A stretch of DNA of 64,000 nt from DATBVX01 sp963695985 (GTDB taxonomy: Bacteria; Pseudomonadota; Gammaproteobacteria; Steroidobacterales; Steroidobacteraceae), in NCBI GenBank assembly GCA_963695985.1, contig CAVOIC010000009.1, positions 186,001-250,000 on the forward strand, written 5' to 3'. The notes below the pieces were generated by a model, which saw only the letters and a program-made list of their open reading frames with translations, was not told the origin of the DNA and made no database searches. Positions 7,788 to 16,193 of the stretch are shown one piece after another (within the stretch, counting starts at the first letter, position 1; every line of letters begins with the position of its first letter). The translations under genes were made by a program, and so were the position numbers.

Positions 7788-7821
7788 TTCTTCTTCGCGT
7801 GAACGCGCCACGCCAGCAGTG

Positions 7822-8700
7822 TCAGAGCCGGCCGGACTGATAATCGATCAGTGCCTGGTGGATTTCCGCCTGGGTATTCATTACGAATGGTCCGTACCGC
7901 GCCACGGGTTCGCGCAGCGGATGGCCGGCGACCACGAGAAACTGCGCGTTGCCGTCTTGCGCACGCGCAGCGAAAATCAGCCCGGCGCTGAGCACACCCA
8001 GGTCGCCGCGCTTGAGCACGCGAGCCTTCTCCCCCTTTCCTGTGGAGATTGCACCGTCATAGACATACACGAAGGCGTTGTGGGCCTCCGGCAACAGCGT
8101 GTTGAAGGCCTCGCCCGGCTTGAGCTTCACGTCGAGATACAGGGGCTGCGTGGCGCCGGCCTGCACCGGGCCTCTCGTGCCGTTAAACTCGCCGGCGATC
8201 ACCCGCGCGACACCGCCGGACTGGAGAGTGACCTCCGGAATCAGTGCGGGTGCGATGTCCTGATAACGCGGTGCGGTGAGTTTCTCGCGCGCCGGGAGAT
8301 TCACCCACAGCTGAAAGCCCCACATCAGGCCGTCTTCCTGCTCGGGCATCTCGGAATGCACGATACCGCGACCGGCGGTCATCCACTGCACGCTGCCGGG
8401 GCCGAGCAGACCCGTGTTGCCCTGGTTGTCGCCGTGGCGCATGCGCCCGGCCAGCATGTACGTGACCGTCTCGAAGCCGCGGTGCGGGTGGTCGGGAAAG
8501 CCCGCGAGGTAATCGCCTGCGTGATCGGAGCGGAACTCGTCCAGCAGCAGGAACGGATCGAGATCAGGCAACGCCGGTGAGCCGATCACGCGCATGAGTT
8601 TCACGCCCGCGCCATCGCTGGCGGGCTGGCCACGCACAACGCCCTCGACGGTGCGCACCGACTCGGCCGGATCCGCTTTCATCGTGACAGGTGAGTTCAT
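7822..8700 (-). CDS. Pirin-family protein
   Basis: This bicupin of the pirin family has 292 residues from the preferred ATG at 8700, which has GGAG about ten bases upstream (an in-frame start at 8742 is less likely). The N-terminal cupin carries the metal-binding pattern FPDHPHRGFETVTY with later GRGIVHSEMPE, giving the His/His/His/Glu set, and PGSVQWMTAG follows the family. Pirins are cytosolic metalloproteins. Some have quercetin 2,3-dioxygenase activity and others act as redox sensors or enzyme modulators, so the precise role here is open. It stands alone, ending before a long hairpin. Confidence 0.88.
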   Translation of the reverse strand: MNSPVTMKADPAESVRTVEGVVRGQPASDGAGVKLMRVIGSPALPDLDPFLLLDEFRSDHAGDYLAGFPDHPHRGFETVTYMLAGRMRHGDNQGNTGLLGPGSVQWMTAGRGIVHSEMPEQEDGLMWGFQLWVNLPAREKLTAPRYQDIAPALIPEVTLQSGGVARVIAGEFNGTRGPVQAGATQPLYLDVKLKPGEAFNTLLPEAHNAFVYVYDGAISTGKGEKARVLKRGDLGVLSAGLIFAARAQDGNAQFLVVAGHPLREPVARYGPFVMNTQAEIHQALIDYQSGRL

Positions 8701-8817
8701 GCCAACTCCGCTTGAGAGACAGATTCCGCCATCTGGGGACACAGGCGCAGAATTTCCAGTAGCTCTCTCCCAACGCCCGCGACTGGCGAGCTGCCCGCTA
8801 CAGCGCCCTGGCGCGCC

Positions 8818-9735
8818 TCAATGGGCGGACGCCGGGCTTGGTCGCGGGAACGTGCCGGCTTTGACCAGCAATCCCGGAACTGGCCGCCCGAGCTGCTCCT
8901 GCAGCCATTTTCCTGCTTCGATGAGCCGCTCGAGCTCGACGCCGGTGTCGAATCCCGATCGATGCAGCATGTAAATCAGGTCCTCCGTCGGAATGTTGCC
9001 GGTGGCTCCGGGGGCGAACGGGCAACCACCGATACCGCCTACGCTGGCATCGAGCACCTGCACGTCCGCCTGGACCGCCGCATAGGCATTTGCGAGCCCA
9101 GTGTTGCGCGTATTGTGAAAGTGGCAGCGGAGCTTGAGCCCTGGGAGCACCGCACGCACGCGCCCGATCAGGTCCGTCACTTGTGCGGGCACACCGACGC
9201 CGATCGTATCGGCGAGCGCGAGCTCGATCGGGCGCCCTGCAGCCACGCGCTGGGCTACTTCTACGACGCGCTGCGGAGGCACTTCGCCTTCGAACGGGCA
9301 ACCGAACGCCGTCGACAACGTGATCTGCGGCGCGATGCCGGCCGTGTGCGCGGCCTGCGCGATGTCGAGCCATGCAGCAATCGACTCGTCCGTGCCCGCG
9401 CCCTGGTTGCGGCGATTAAAAGTGTCGCTGACGGCAAGCGCCATGCTGATTTCCCGGCAGCCTGCCGCGCTCGCCCGATCGAAGCCCTTGCGATTGAGCA
9501 CCAGCCCGATGTAACGCACGCTGGGGTTCACGGGCAGCGCCGCCAGCACCTGCTCCGCGTCCGCCATCTGCGGCACCTTCTTGGGATTGACGAAACTCGC
9601 GACCTCGACGCGCTTGAGACCTGCGGCCACCAGGCGCCTGATGAGCTCCACCTTGGTTGGCGTAGCAAGCACCTCGGGCTCGCTCTGCAACCCGTCCCGG
9701 GGGCCAACTTCCACGATTTCGATTGACCTGTTCAT
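8818..9735 (-). CDS. mvaB: Hydroxymethylglutaryl-CoA lyase
   Basis: The 305-residue enzyme cleaves (S)-HMG-CoA to acetyl-CoA and acetoacetate, the last step of leucine degradation. Signatures are EVGPRDGLQSEPE at the N-terminus (catalytic Arg/Asp), the metal-ligand segment with CHFHNTRNTGLAN, and GGIGGCPFAPGATGN containing the catalytic Cys. The start at 9735 (MNRSIEIVEVGPRDG) fits the family better than the 26-residue-longer in-frame start. It lies downstream of the carboxylase genes but is separated from them by an oppositely oriented nucleotidyltransferase gene, so it has its own promoter. Confidence 0.93.
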   Translation of the reverse strand: MNRSIEIVEVGPRDGLQSEPEVLATPTKVELIRRLVAAGLKRVEVASFVNPKKVPQMADAEQVLAALPVNPSVRYIGLVLNRKGFDRASAAGCREISMALAVSDTFNRRNQGAGTDESIAAWLDIAQAAHTAGIAPQITLSTAFGCPFEGEVPPQRVVEVAQRVAAGRPIELALADTIGVGVPAQVTDLIGRVRAVLPGLKLRCHFHNTRNTGLANAYAAVQADVQVLDASVGGIGGCPFAPGATGNIPTEDLIYMLHRSGFDTGVELERLIEAGKWLQEQLGRPVPGLLVKAGTFPRPSPASAH

Positions 9736-9860
9736 ACGGGAAATGTCGAATGATGCTGAAATTGTAGCGAGCGTCCCCGACGCGGACCAATCAGCGGTGT
9801 ACTTGCCTCGCACGGCGTCGCAGAATCACTCACACGGGACGCCACGACTATCCTTTCATT

Positions 9861-10553
9861 ATGGAAAACACCGATTTCGCCGCCGGCTCGAGCCTGCACA
9901 TCCTGATCCTTGCGGCCGGCGCTTCTACGCGGCTCGGTCAGCCAAAGCAGCTCGTGCGGCTCGACGGTCGCCCGCTCCTGCACACGATGGTCAGCCACGC
10001 AGTTGCGGTCGCGGGTCACGCCGTGACCGTGGTCGTGGGCGCTCATGCACAGGAGCTCGCGATGCTGCTCAAGCACTCGCCGGCCTCCGTGATCGTCAAT
10101 CGACAGTGGCAGGAAGGCATAGGCGCCTCGATCCGCTGCGGGATCAGTGCGCTGCCGCCCGCTTGTGATGCGGTACTGATTATGCTCGCCGATCAAGTAG
10201 GGGTCTCGAGTGACGACCTCAAGCGCCTGGTCTCAGCCTGGAAGGGCCAGGACAGTTCGATCGTTGGCAGCCTGTATGCCGGAACGGTCGGGGTGCCGGC
10301 GATTTTTCCGCGCTGGTGCTTCTCCGATCTCGCAGCCCTGCGCGGCGACATCGGCGCCAAGCGCGTCCTGCAGCGACACAGCGACCGGCTGATTCGCGTA
10401 CCGATGCCGAACGCTGCCACGGACTTAGACACGCCCGAACAGCTCGAGGAATTGCGGCGCGTGCGCCAGCCGCGCGCGAGTGGCGAGATCCGTTTGCCCA
10501 GGATCGGAACCGACAGCATTCAGGACTCCGACGGCTTTAGTCTTAACAGCTGA
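9861..10553 (+). CDS. MobA-like (MocA-type) nucleotidyltransferase
   Basis: The 230-residue NTP transferase is of the molybdenum-cofactor cytidylyl/guanylyltransferase type. The nucleotide-binding loop LAAGASTRLGQPKQLVRLDG is at about residues 14-33, followed by VIVNRQWQEGIGASIRCG and MLADQVGVSSDDL. Relatives attach CMP or GMP to molybdopterin for dehydrogenases of the xanthine-oxidase/CoxL type, but no such enzyme lies in this window. The last 34 bases overlap the 3' end of the convergent biotin carboxylase gene. It interrupts the leucine-degradation cluster on the opposite strand. Confidence 0.82.
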   Translation: MENTDFAAGSSLHILILAAGASTRLGQPKQLVRLDGRPLLHTMVSHAVAVAGHAVTVVVGAHAQELAMLLKHSPASVIVNRQWQEGIGASIRCGISALPPACDAVLIMLADQVGVSSDDLKRLVSAWKGQDSSIVGSLYAGTVGVPAIFPRWCFSDLAALRGDIGAKRVLQRHSDRLIRVPMPNAATDLDTPEQLEELRRVRQPRASGEIRLPRIGTDSIQDSDGFSLNS

Positions 10554-12508
10554 TCGCCTTCGCTCACGCGCTCTCCCGCGCTGAAGTGAACCGACTCCAC
10601 GACGCCGTCGGCAGGCGCCAGGATCGTGTGTTCCATCTTCATGGCTTCGACGATCATCAGCGGCTGGCCGCGCCGCACCGCGGCTCCCGCCGCGACTAGG
10701 ACCTGCAGTACCTGGCCAGGCATGGGTGAGACCAGCCCTCCTCCGTGGCGCTCTCGCTTACCGCCTTGTACCGGATCGCAAAACTCGAATTCCAGCGTGC
10801 GCCCCTCGCACATCACGCACAGGCGCTCTGCATCGGCAACCCACCCTGCACTGTAGGGTCGGCCATCCACCTGACCGACGAGCGTTCCGCCTTCGAGCCG
10901 GCATGCTTCTACTGCAACCCGTCGCGTCCCCACTGAGACCTGCCAGCAGTCACGTTCGCGTTCCAGCTCTACCACGACCGACGCGTCGCCCTCTGCGAAC
11001 TGCAGCGTTGCGCGTGCCGGCAGATTAAGCTGCCAGCCATCACGCCGTTCCCATGGGTTGCGTATATCCGGCGTTCGATCCCTCGCGGACCTCGCGCCCA
11101 GCAGCCAGCCCACGGCTGCCAGCGCTCGCAGCGCCACCGCCTCGTCGGCGTCGGGCGCCTTGAGTAGTTGCGCCGCTTGCTCTGCAATAAATCCGGTGTG
11201 CACCGCTCCTGCGGCAAATTCCGCGTGTGAAACGATTGCGTGCAACAGGGATAAGTTCGTGATCACCCCGGCGATCTGGCACGCACCCAGCGCGTAGTGC
11301 AGCCGTCGAATCGCGCCGGCTCGATCCTCGCCCCAGGCGACGACCTTCGCGATCAGCGGGTCGTAGTGAATGCCGATCTCGTCCCCTTCCTGGACACCCG
11401 TGTCGATTCGCAGGCTCCCGTCCGACTCCGGCCAGCGCAGATACAGCAGGCGACCTGTCGACGGCAGGTTCTCGCGCTGTGGATCTTCGGCGTAGAGCCG
11501 CCCCTCGATGGCATGCCCTCGCAGGGGAACCTGAGACTGCTCCAGGGGGAGCTTCTCGCCGGCCGCGACGCGCATCTGCCACTCAACGAGATCGAGCCCA
11601 GTGATCATTTCAGTCACGGGATGCTCGACCTGCAGGCGCGTATTCATTTCCATGAAGTAGAACTCCCCGTCCGCGACGATGAATTCCACTGTGCCTGCGC
11701 CCACATATCCGACTGCTCTTGTCGCCTTGACCGCGGCCGCGCCCATCGCCTTGCGCCGCGCCGCGGTCATTCCCGGTGCCGGCGCCTCCTCGATGACCTT
11801 TTGATGGCGGCGCTGGACCGAGCAGTCGCGCTCGTTGAGGTGGATGCAATTACCGTGTCGGTCCGCGAACACCTGCACCTCGATGTGCCGCGGTCGTGAC
11901 AAGTACTTCTCGAGCAGCACCCGCTCATCACCGAAGGCCGCGCGCGCTTCGCGCCGCGCGGCTTCGAGGGCCGGAACGAAGGCGTCGGGCGACGCGACCA
12001 CGCGCATCCCCTTGCCACCGCCACCCGCGGAGGCCTTGATCAGAATCGGGTACCCGAGTTTGCCGGCCGCCGCCGCCAGCCGACCGGATTCCTGATCGTC
12101 TTCGTGGTAGCCCGGAACGATCGGAACTCCGGCACCCGCCATCAGCCGTTTGGCCTCGATCTTGGAGCCCATGGCCCGGATCGATGCTTCCGGGGGCCCG
12201 ATGAATACGAGGCCTGCCGCCTGACAGGCCGCCGCAAATTCCGCGTTCTCGGAAAGAAATCCGTAGCCCGGGTGAATCGCGCTCGCGCCGCTGCGGGCCG
12301 CGGCATCAATGATCGCCTCGATGTTCAGATAGCTGTCACGAACTGGCGCAGGACCGATGCGGACGGCCAGATCAGCACTGCGGACGTGCAGTGCGTCGAC
12401 GTCGGCGTCGGAATACACCGCAATCGTGCGGACGCCCAGCCGGCGAGCCGTGCGCATGATGCGACAGGCGATCTCGCCGCGATTGGCGATGAGGATCGAA
12501 TCGAACAC
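10520..12508 (-). CDS. liuD: Methylcrotonyl-CoA carboxylase, biotin-containing alpha subunit
   Basis: The 662-residue acyl-CoA carboxylase alpha subunit has a biotin carboxylase part (ILIANRGEIACRI, SAIHPGYGFLSENAEFA, KASAGGGGKGMR, FMEMNTRLQVEHPVTE) and a C-terminal biotinyl domain with EAMKMEH, the biotinylated Lys being residue 624. It carboxylates biotin with ATP and bicarbonate for transfer to 3-methylcrotonyl-CoA by the beta subunit encoded nine bases upstream. The neighbouring isovaleryl-CoA dehydrogenase and HMG-CoA lyase make methylcrotonyl-CoA the most likely substrate; propionyl- or geranyl-CoA carboxylases look similar. Its 3' end overlaps the mobA-like gene tail to tail. Confidence 0.92.
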   Translation of the reverse strand: MFDSILIANRGEIACRIMRTARRLGVRTIAVYSDADVDALHVRSADLAVRIGPAPVRDSYLNIEAIIDAAARSGASAIHPGYGFLSENAEFAAACQAAGLVFIGPPEASIRAMGSKIEAKRLMAGAGVPIVPGYHEDDQESGRLAAAAGKLGYPILIKASAGGGGKGMRVVASPDAFVPALEAARREARAAFGDERVLLEKYLSRPRHIEVQVFADRHGNCIHLNERDCSVQRRHQKVIEEAPAPGMTAARRKAMGAAAVKATRAVGYVGAGTVEFIVADGEFYFMEMNTRLQVEHPVTEMITGLDLVEWQMRVAAGEKLPLEQSQVPLRGHAIEGRLYAEDPQRENLPSTGRLLYLRWPESDGSLRIDTGVQEGDEIGIHYDPLIAKVVAWGEDRAGAIRRLHYALGACQIAGVITNLSLLHAIVSHAEFAAGAVHTGFIAEQAAQLLKAPDADEAVALRALAAVGWLLGARSARDRTPDIRNPWERRDGWQLNLPARATLQFAEGDASVVVELERERDCWQVSVGTRRVAVEACRLEGGTLVGQVDGRPYSAGWVADAERLCVMCEGRTLEFEFCDPVQGGKRERHGGGLVSPMPGQVLQVLVAAGAAVRRGQPLMIVEAMKMEHTILAPADGVVESVHFSAGERVSEGDQLLRLKPSES

Positions 12509-12517
12509 GTCTGCGCC

Positions 12518-14125
12518 TTACATCCGGAACACGCCGTACGGGCGTTCACCGGTGTCAGGGGCATTGCGAGCGGCGGCCAACGCGAGTGCGAGCACCCGTC
12601 GTGTATCGACCGGATCGATGATCCCGTCGTCCCAGAGGCGCGCCGATGCGTAATACGGGTGGCCCTGCCGCTCGTACTGCGCACGGATCTCCTGCCGGAA
12701 AACGCTCTCTTCCTCCGCGGGCCAGCTGTTGCCGCGTGCTTCCTGAGCATCCCGACGCACGATCGAGAGCACCGTCGCCGCCTGTTCGCCGCCCATCACT
12801 GAAATGCGGGCGTTGGGCCACATCCACAGGAAGCGGGCTCCATAGGCGCGACCGCACATTGCGTAGTTGCCGGCGCCGAAGGAGCCTCCAATGATAATCG
12901 TGAACTTCGGCACCGTGGCGCCGGCGACGGCCGTAACCATCTTGGCGCCGTCCTTCGCAATGCCCGCATTTTCGTACTTGCGCCCGACCATGAAGCCCGT
13001 GATGTTCTGCAGGAACACGAGCGGGATGCGGCGCCGGTTGCAAAGCTCGATGAAGTGAGCACCCTTGAGTGCCGACTCCGAGAACAGAATCCCGTTGTTG
13101 GCAATAATCCCCACCGGCATGCCGGCCAGGTGAGCGAAGCCACACACCAGCGTCGGCCCATAGAGCGCCTTGAACTCGTCGAGGTCGGAATCATCAACGA
13201 TGCGCGCGATCACTTCGCGCACCTCGTAGGGAATGCGCGTGTCGTGCGGCACGACGCCGTAGAGATCCTCCGCATCATAGCGTGGCTCGCGTGCTGCAGC
13301 TGGGGGCGCGGCTGCTGGCGCCCGATTGAGATTCGCGACGAGGCGCCGCGCCAGCCCGAGTGCGTGCTCGTCGTTCTCGGCAAGGTAGTCCGTGACCCCC
13401 GAGATCCGGCTATGAACCTCACCGCCCCCTAGCGTTTCGGCATCGACGATCTCGCCGGTTGCGGCCTTCACCAACGGCGGGCCACCGAGGAAGATCGTTC
13501 CCTGGTTACGCACGATGATGCTTTCGTCGCACATCGCCGGCACATACGCGCCGCCCGCCGTGCACGAACCCATCACGATGGCGAGCTGGGGAATGCCGCG
13601 TGCGGACAGGCTGGCCTGGTTGAAGAAGATGCGACCGAAATGCTCGCGATCCGGGAATACTTCGTCCTGCAGCGGCAGGAACGCGCCGCCGGAGTCCACG
13701 AGGTAGATGCACGGCAGTGAATTCTCGAGTGCGATCTGCTGCGCACGCAGGTGTTTTTTCACCGTGATCGGAAGGTACGTGCCACCCTTCACCGTGGCGT
13801 CGTTGGCCACGATCATGCACTCGCGGCCGCTCACGCGGCCGATACCCGTCACCAGGCCGGCGGCTGGAATGACATCTTCGTACAGCTGGTAGCCGGCGAG
13901 CTGGCCGATCTCGAGGAAGGGCGAGCCCGGATCGAGCAGATGCTGCACACGATCGCGTGCCAGCAGCTTGCCGCGGCTCTGGTGCCGCGCCCGCGCCTCG
14001 GCAGTGCCGCCCTCGCTGATGCGCGCAATCAGCGCGCGCAACTCGGCGGCGAGCTTGCGATTGGCGGTGGCATTGCGGCGGAAATCATCCGCGTGCGTGC
14101 TCAGCTCGCTGTGGAGGGCCGGCAT
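12518..14125 (-). CDS. liuB: Methylcrotonyl-CoA carboxylase, carboxyltransferase beta subunit
   Basis: The 535-residue carboxyltransferase transfers CO2 from carboxybiotin to 3-methylcrotonyl-CoA in leucine degradation. Family landmarks are LLARDRVQHLLDPGSPFLEIG near residue 55 (read in pieces), IVANDATVKGGTYLP, PCIYLVDSGGAFLPLQ, the oxyanion-forming GSCTAGGAYVPAM, FLQNITGFMVG and GAGNYAMCGRAY. It sits ten bases after the isovaleryl-CoA dehydrogenase gene and nine before the alpha subunit, forming one transcription unit. Length and motifs match MCC beta more closely than PCC beta. Confidence 0.94.
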   Translation of the reverse strand: MPALHSELSTHADDFRRNATANRKLAAELRALIARISEGGTAEARARHQSRGKLLARDRVQHLLDPGSPFLEIGQLAGYQLYEDVIPAAGLVTGIGRVSGRECMIVANDATVKGGTYLPITVKKHLRAQQIALENSLPCIYLVDSGGAFLPLQDEVFPDREHFGRIFFNQASLSARGIPQLAIVMGSCTAGGAYVPAMCDESIIVRNQGTIFLGGPPLVKAATGEIVDAETLGGGEVHSRISGVTDYLAENDEHALGLARRLVANLNRAPAAAPPAAAREPRYDAEDLYGVVPHDTRIPYEVREVIARIVDDSDLDEFKALYGPTLVCGFAHLAGMPVGIIANNGILFSESALKGAHFIELCNRRRIPLVFLQNITGFMVGRKYENAGIAKDGAKMVTAVAGATVPKFTIIIGGSFGAGNYAMCGRAYGARFLWMWPNARISVMGGEQAATVLSIVRRDAQEARGNSWPAEEESVFRQEIRAQYERQGHPYYASARLWDDGIIDPVDTRRVLALALAAARNAPDTGERPYGVFRM

Positions 14126-14135
14126 GCGTGCGCTC

Positions 14136-15293
14136 TCAGGTCGTGGCTTCGAACAGCTCTCGCCCGATCAGCATGCGGCGGATCTCGCTGGTCCCCGCGC
14201 CGATCTCGTACAACTTGGCGTCCCGCAACAGGCGTCCCGCCGGAAAGTCATTGACATAGCCGTTGCCGCCGAGCGCCTGGATGGTCTCCAGCGCGCAGGC
14301 GGTGGCACGTTCGGCCGCGAACAGGATGCAGCCGGCGGCATCGAAGCGTGTCGTGCGCCCGCGATCACAGGCGCGCGCCACCGCATACACATACGCGCGC
14401 GCCGCATTCAGCGTCGCGTAGAGGTCGGCGATCTTGGCCTGCATGAGCTGAAAGGTGCCGATCGGCTGGCCAAACTGCCGCCGGTCGTGGACATACGGCA
14501 GCACCGTGTCGAGGCAGGCCTGCATGATGCCGAGCGGCCCGCCCGCCAGTACCACCCGCTCGTAATCAAGCCCGCTCATCAGGACGCGCGCTCCCTTACC
14601 CACCTCGTGCAGCACGTGGGTGAGCGGCACGCGGCAGTCGCGGAACACCAGCTCGCTCGTGTCCGAGCCGCGCATCCCCAGCTTGTCGAGCTTCTGCGCG
14701 CTGTAGAACCCGGGCATCCCCTTTTCGACGATGAAAGTCGTAATGCCCTTCGGGCCGAGCGCCGGATCGAGGGTTGCGTACACGACCACGACATCGGCCT
14801 CCGGGCCGTTCGTAATCCACATCTTGTTGCCATTGAGGACGTAGTGATCGCCCTCGCGCTGCGCCCGCGTGCGCATCCCGATCACATCCGAGCCGGAACC
14901 GGGTTCGCTCATGGCAAGCGCGCCCACGTGTTCGCCGCTCAACAGCTTCGGCAGATGGCGGCGCTTCTGCTCGGAAGTGCCCCAGCGGCTCAGCTGGTTA
15001 ACGCACAGGTTCGAGTGCGCGCCGTAGGACAGGCCCACGGCGCCGGAGGCACGGCTGATCTCCTCCATCGCCACGACATGCTCGAGGTAACCCATGCCTG
15101 CGCCCCCGAACTGCTCTTCGACCGTCGGTCCGAGCAGGCCGAGCGCGCCGAGCTCGGGCCAAAGGTCGCGCGGAAATTGATTACTGCGATCGATCTCCGC
15201 CGCGCGCGGCGCGATTTTCTCCTGCGCAAAGGTGCGCACCGTAGCGCGCAGCAAGTCGATGCTCTCACCGAGCCCGAAATCGAATTCGATCAT
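14136..15293 (-). CDS. liuA: Isovaleryl-CoA dehydrogenase
   Basis: The 385-residue acyl-CoA dehydrogenase oxidises isovaleryl-CoA to 3-methylcrotonyl-CoA and passes electrons to ETF. The ATG at 15293 has GGAGGG six bases upstream and starts the family-typical MIEFDFGLGE; longer in-frame starts lack a ribosome site. Motifs include ALAMSEPGSGSDV (FAD/substrate loop), KMWITNGPEAD and LDYERVVLAGGPLGIMQ. The Glu in that last segment matches the catalytic base characteristic of isovaleryl-CoA dehydrogenases. QALGGNGYVNDFPAGRLLRDAKL lies near the end. It is the first gene of the leucine-degradation operon and is divergent from a GntR-type regulator. Confidence 0.94.
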   Translation of the reverse strand: MIEFDFGLGESIDLLRATVRTFAQEKIAPRAAEIDRSNQFPRDLWPELGALGLLGPTVEEQFGGAGMGYLEHVVAMEEISRASGAVGLSYGAHSNLCVNQLSRWGTSEQKRRHLPKLLSGEHVGALAMSEPGSGSDVIGMRTRAQREGDHYVLNGNKMWITNGPEADVVVVYATLDPALGPKGITTFIVEKGMPGFYSAQKLDKLGMRGSDTSELVFRDCRVPLTHVLHEVGKGARVLMSGLDYERVVLAGGPLGIMQACLDTVLPYVHDRRQFGQPIGTFQLMQAKIADLYATLNAARAYVYAVARACDRGRTTRFDAAGCILFAAERATACALETIQALGGNGYVNDFPAGRLLRDAKLYEIGAGTSEIRRMLIGRELFEATT

Positions 15294-15363
15294 GGGCCCT
15301 CCGGCCGGCGCCGCCGGGGACGCACGGAATACTGTCTTGGGGACGCTGGACATGGGCGATATT

Positions 15364-15375
15364 CTGTCCGACAAT
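15364..15375. promoter_or_regulatory. Candidate FadR/GntR operator
   Basis: CTGTC-C-GACAA is an inverted repeat (core TGTC-N-GACA) with one mismatch to the TNGTNNNACNA pattern typical of FadR-subfamily GntR regulators. It lies in the intergenic region between the isovaleryl-CoA dehydrogenase start and the divergent GntR gene, where a shared regulator would act. Confidence 0.45.
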
Positions 15376-15437
15376 CCGACCATCAGTCAATCATCGCCGA
15401 TGCTGCAGCGCAGTCTTTATTCTGCCTATACATATAT

Positions 15438-16169
15438 ATGGCGGCCTTGTTCGAGCCCCTGAACCTGCAGCCCGCCTACCGGCGGGTCGCCACCACCATC
15501 GAAGGCAAGATCATGGCGCGCGAGCTGAATGACGGCGATGCGCTGCCCGCGGAGATGGACCTCGCCCGCCAGTTCGGCGTGAACCGTTCAACCGTGCGCG
15601 AAGCATTGCGCGAGCTGCAGAGCAAGGGGCTGCTTACCCGCCGGGAAGGTGGCAAACGCCTGTTCGTCACCCATCCGCAGCCCGCGAACGTCGCCTCCGA
15701 CGTCAGCCGGGCTCTGGCGCTGCACGGCGTGACCTTTCTGGAAGTGTGGGAAGCGATGATGATCATCGAGCCGCAGGCCGCGGGGCTCGCCGCACGCAAG
15801 CGTGAGGCGGCCCAGATCGAGGAGCTCGAAACCCTGCACCGGGAGTTCGAAGCCGTGGGGACTGAGCGCGACCGCGCGGTCGCGGTCGTAGTGGAGTTCT
15901 TTCGCACCCTAGCGCGCTGCTCACAGAACCACGTGTTGGTGCTGGCGCAGGCGCCGCTCACGCGCCTGCTGTCGCCGACGCTCGGTCGCATGATCGACCA
16001 GGTACCCCAGGCGCGGGCGCGTATCATCGCCGCACAGCGACGTCTGATCGATGCGATCCGCGCGCGCAACGCGGAGGAAGCCCGCAGCTGGATGGAAAAG
16101 CACATCCGCGATTTCAAGCGCGGCTACGAGCTCGCGGGAATTGAGCTCGACTATCGCGTGAGCGTCTGA
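15438..16169 (+). CDS. GntR-family regulator, FadR/FCD type
   Basis: The 243-residue protein has an N-terminal winged helix (RRVATTIEGKIMARELNDG, LPAEMDLARQFGVNRSTVREALREL, GLLTRREGGKRLFV; residues about 12-75) and an all-helical FCD-like ligand domain. The ATG at 15438 is the only start consistent with the domain; the open frame extends far upstream without coding similarity. FadR-type regulators sense carboxylic acids or acyl-CoAs. Divergent placement from the isovaleryl-CoA dehydrogenase gene suggests that it controls leucine/isovalerate degradation. This differs from the MerR-type LiuR that controls the pathway in pseudomonads. Confidence 0.88.
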   Translation: MAALFEPLNLQPAYRRVATTIEGKIMARELNDGDALPAEMDLARQFGVNRSTVREALRELQSKGLLTRREGGKRLFVTHPQPANVASDVSRALALHGVTFLEVWEAMMIIEPQAAGLAARKREAAQIEELETLHREFEAVGTERDRAVAVVVEFFRTLARCSQNHVLVLAQAPLTRLLSPTLGRMIDQVPQARARIIAAQRRLIDAIRARNAEEARSWMEKHIRDFKRGYELAGIELDYRVSV

Positions 16170-16171
16170 CG

Positions 16172-16193
16172 CGCGCGCCTGATCAGGCGCGCG
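16172..16193. terminator. 22-base perfect palindrome between convergent genes
   Basis: CGCGCGCCTGA joined directly to TCAGGCGCGCG forms a perfect palindrome three bases after the GntR stop codon. It contains the stop codon of the convergent enoyl-CoA hydratase/dehydrogenase gene. It can fold as a hairpin on either transcript, so a shared bidirectional terminator is likely, though there is no T-run. Confidence 0.5.

Larger units (their letters stand above)
7458..7821. other. 364-bp non-coding interval
   Basis: No convincing gene is present; the short open frames here have no recognisable domain. It holds a 16-base near-palindrome at 7506-7521 close to the start of the sugar transferase gene, a TCAGGTGCG direct repeat near 7588-7606, and a long hairpin at 7747-7787 downstream of the pirin gene. 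Confidence 0.6.

Noticed and set aside
13968..15437. Long open frame upstream of the GntR domain, making a 733-residue protein
   Set aside because: The first 490 residues are an antisense shadow of the isovaleryl-CoA dehydrogenase gene. The regulator domain begins at the ATG at 15438.
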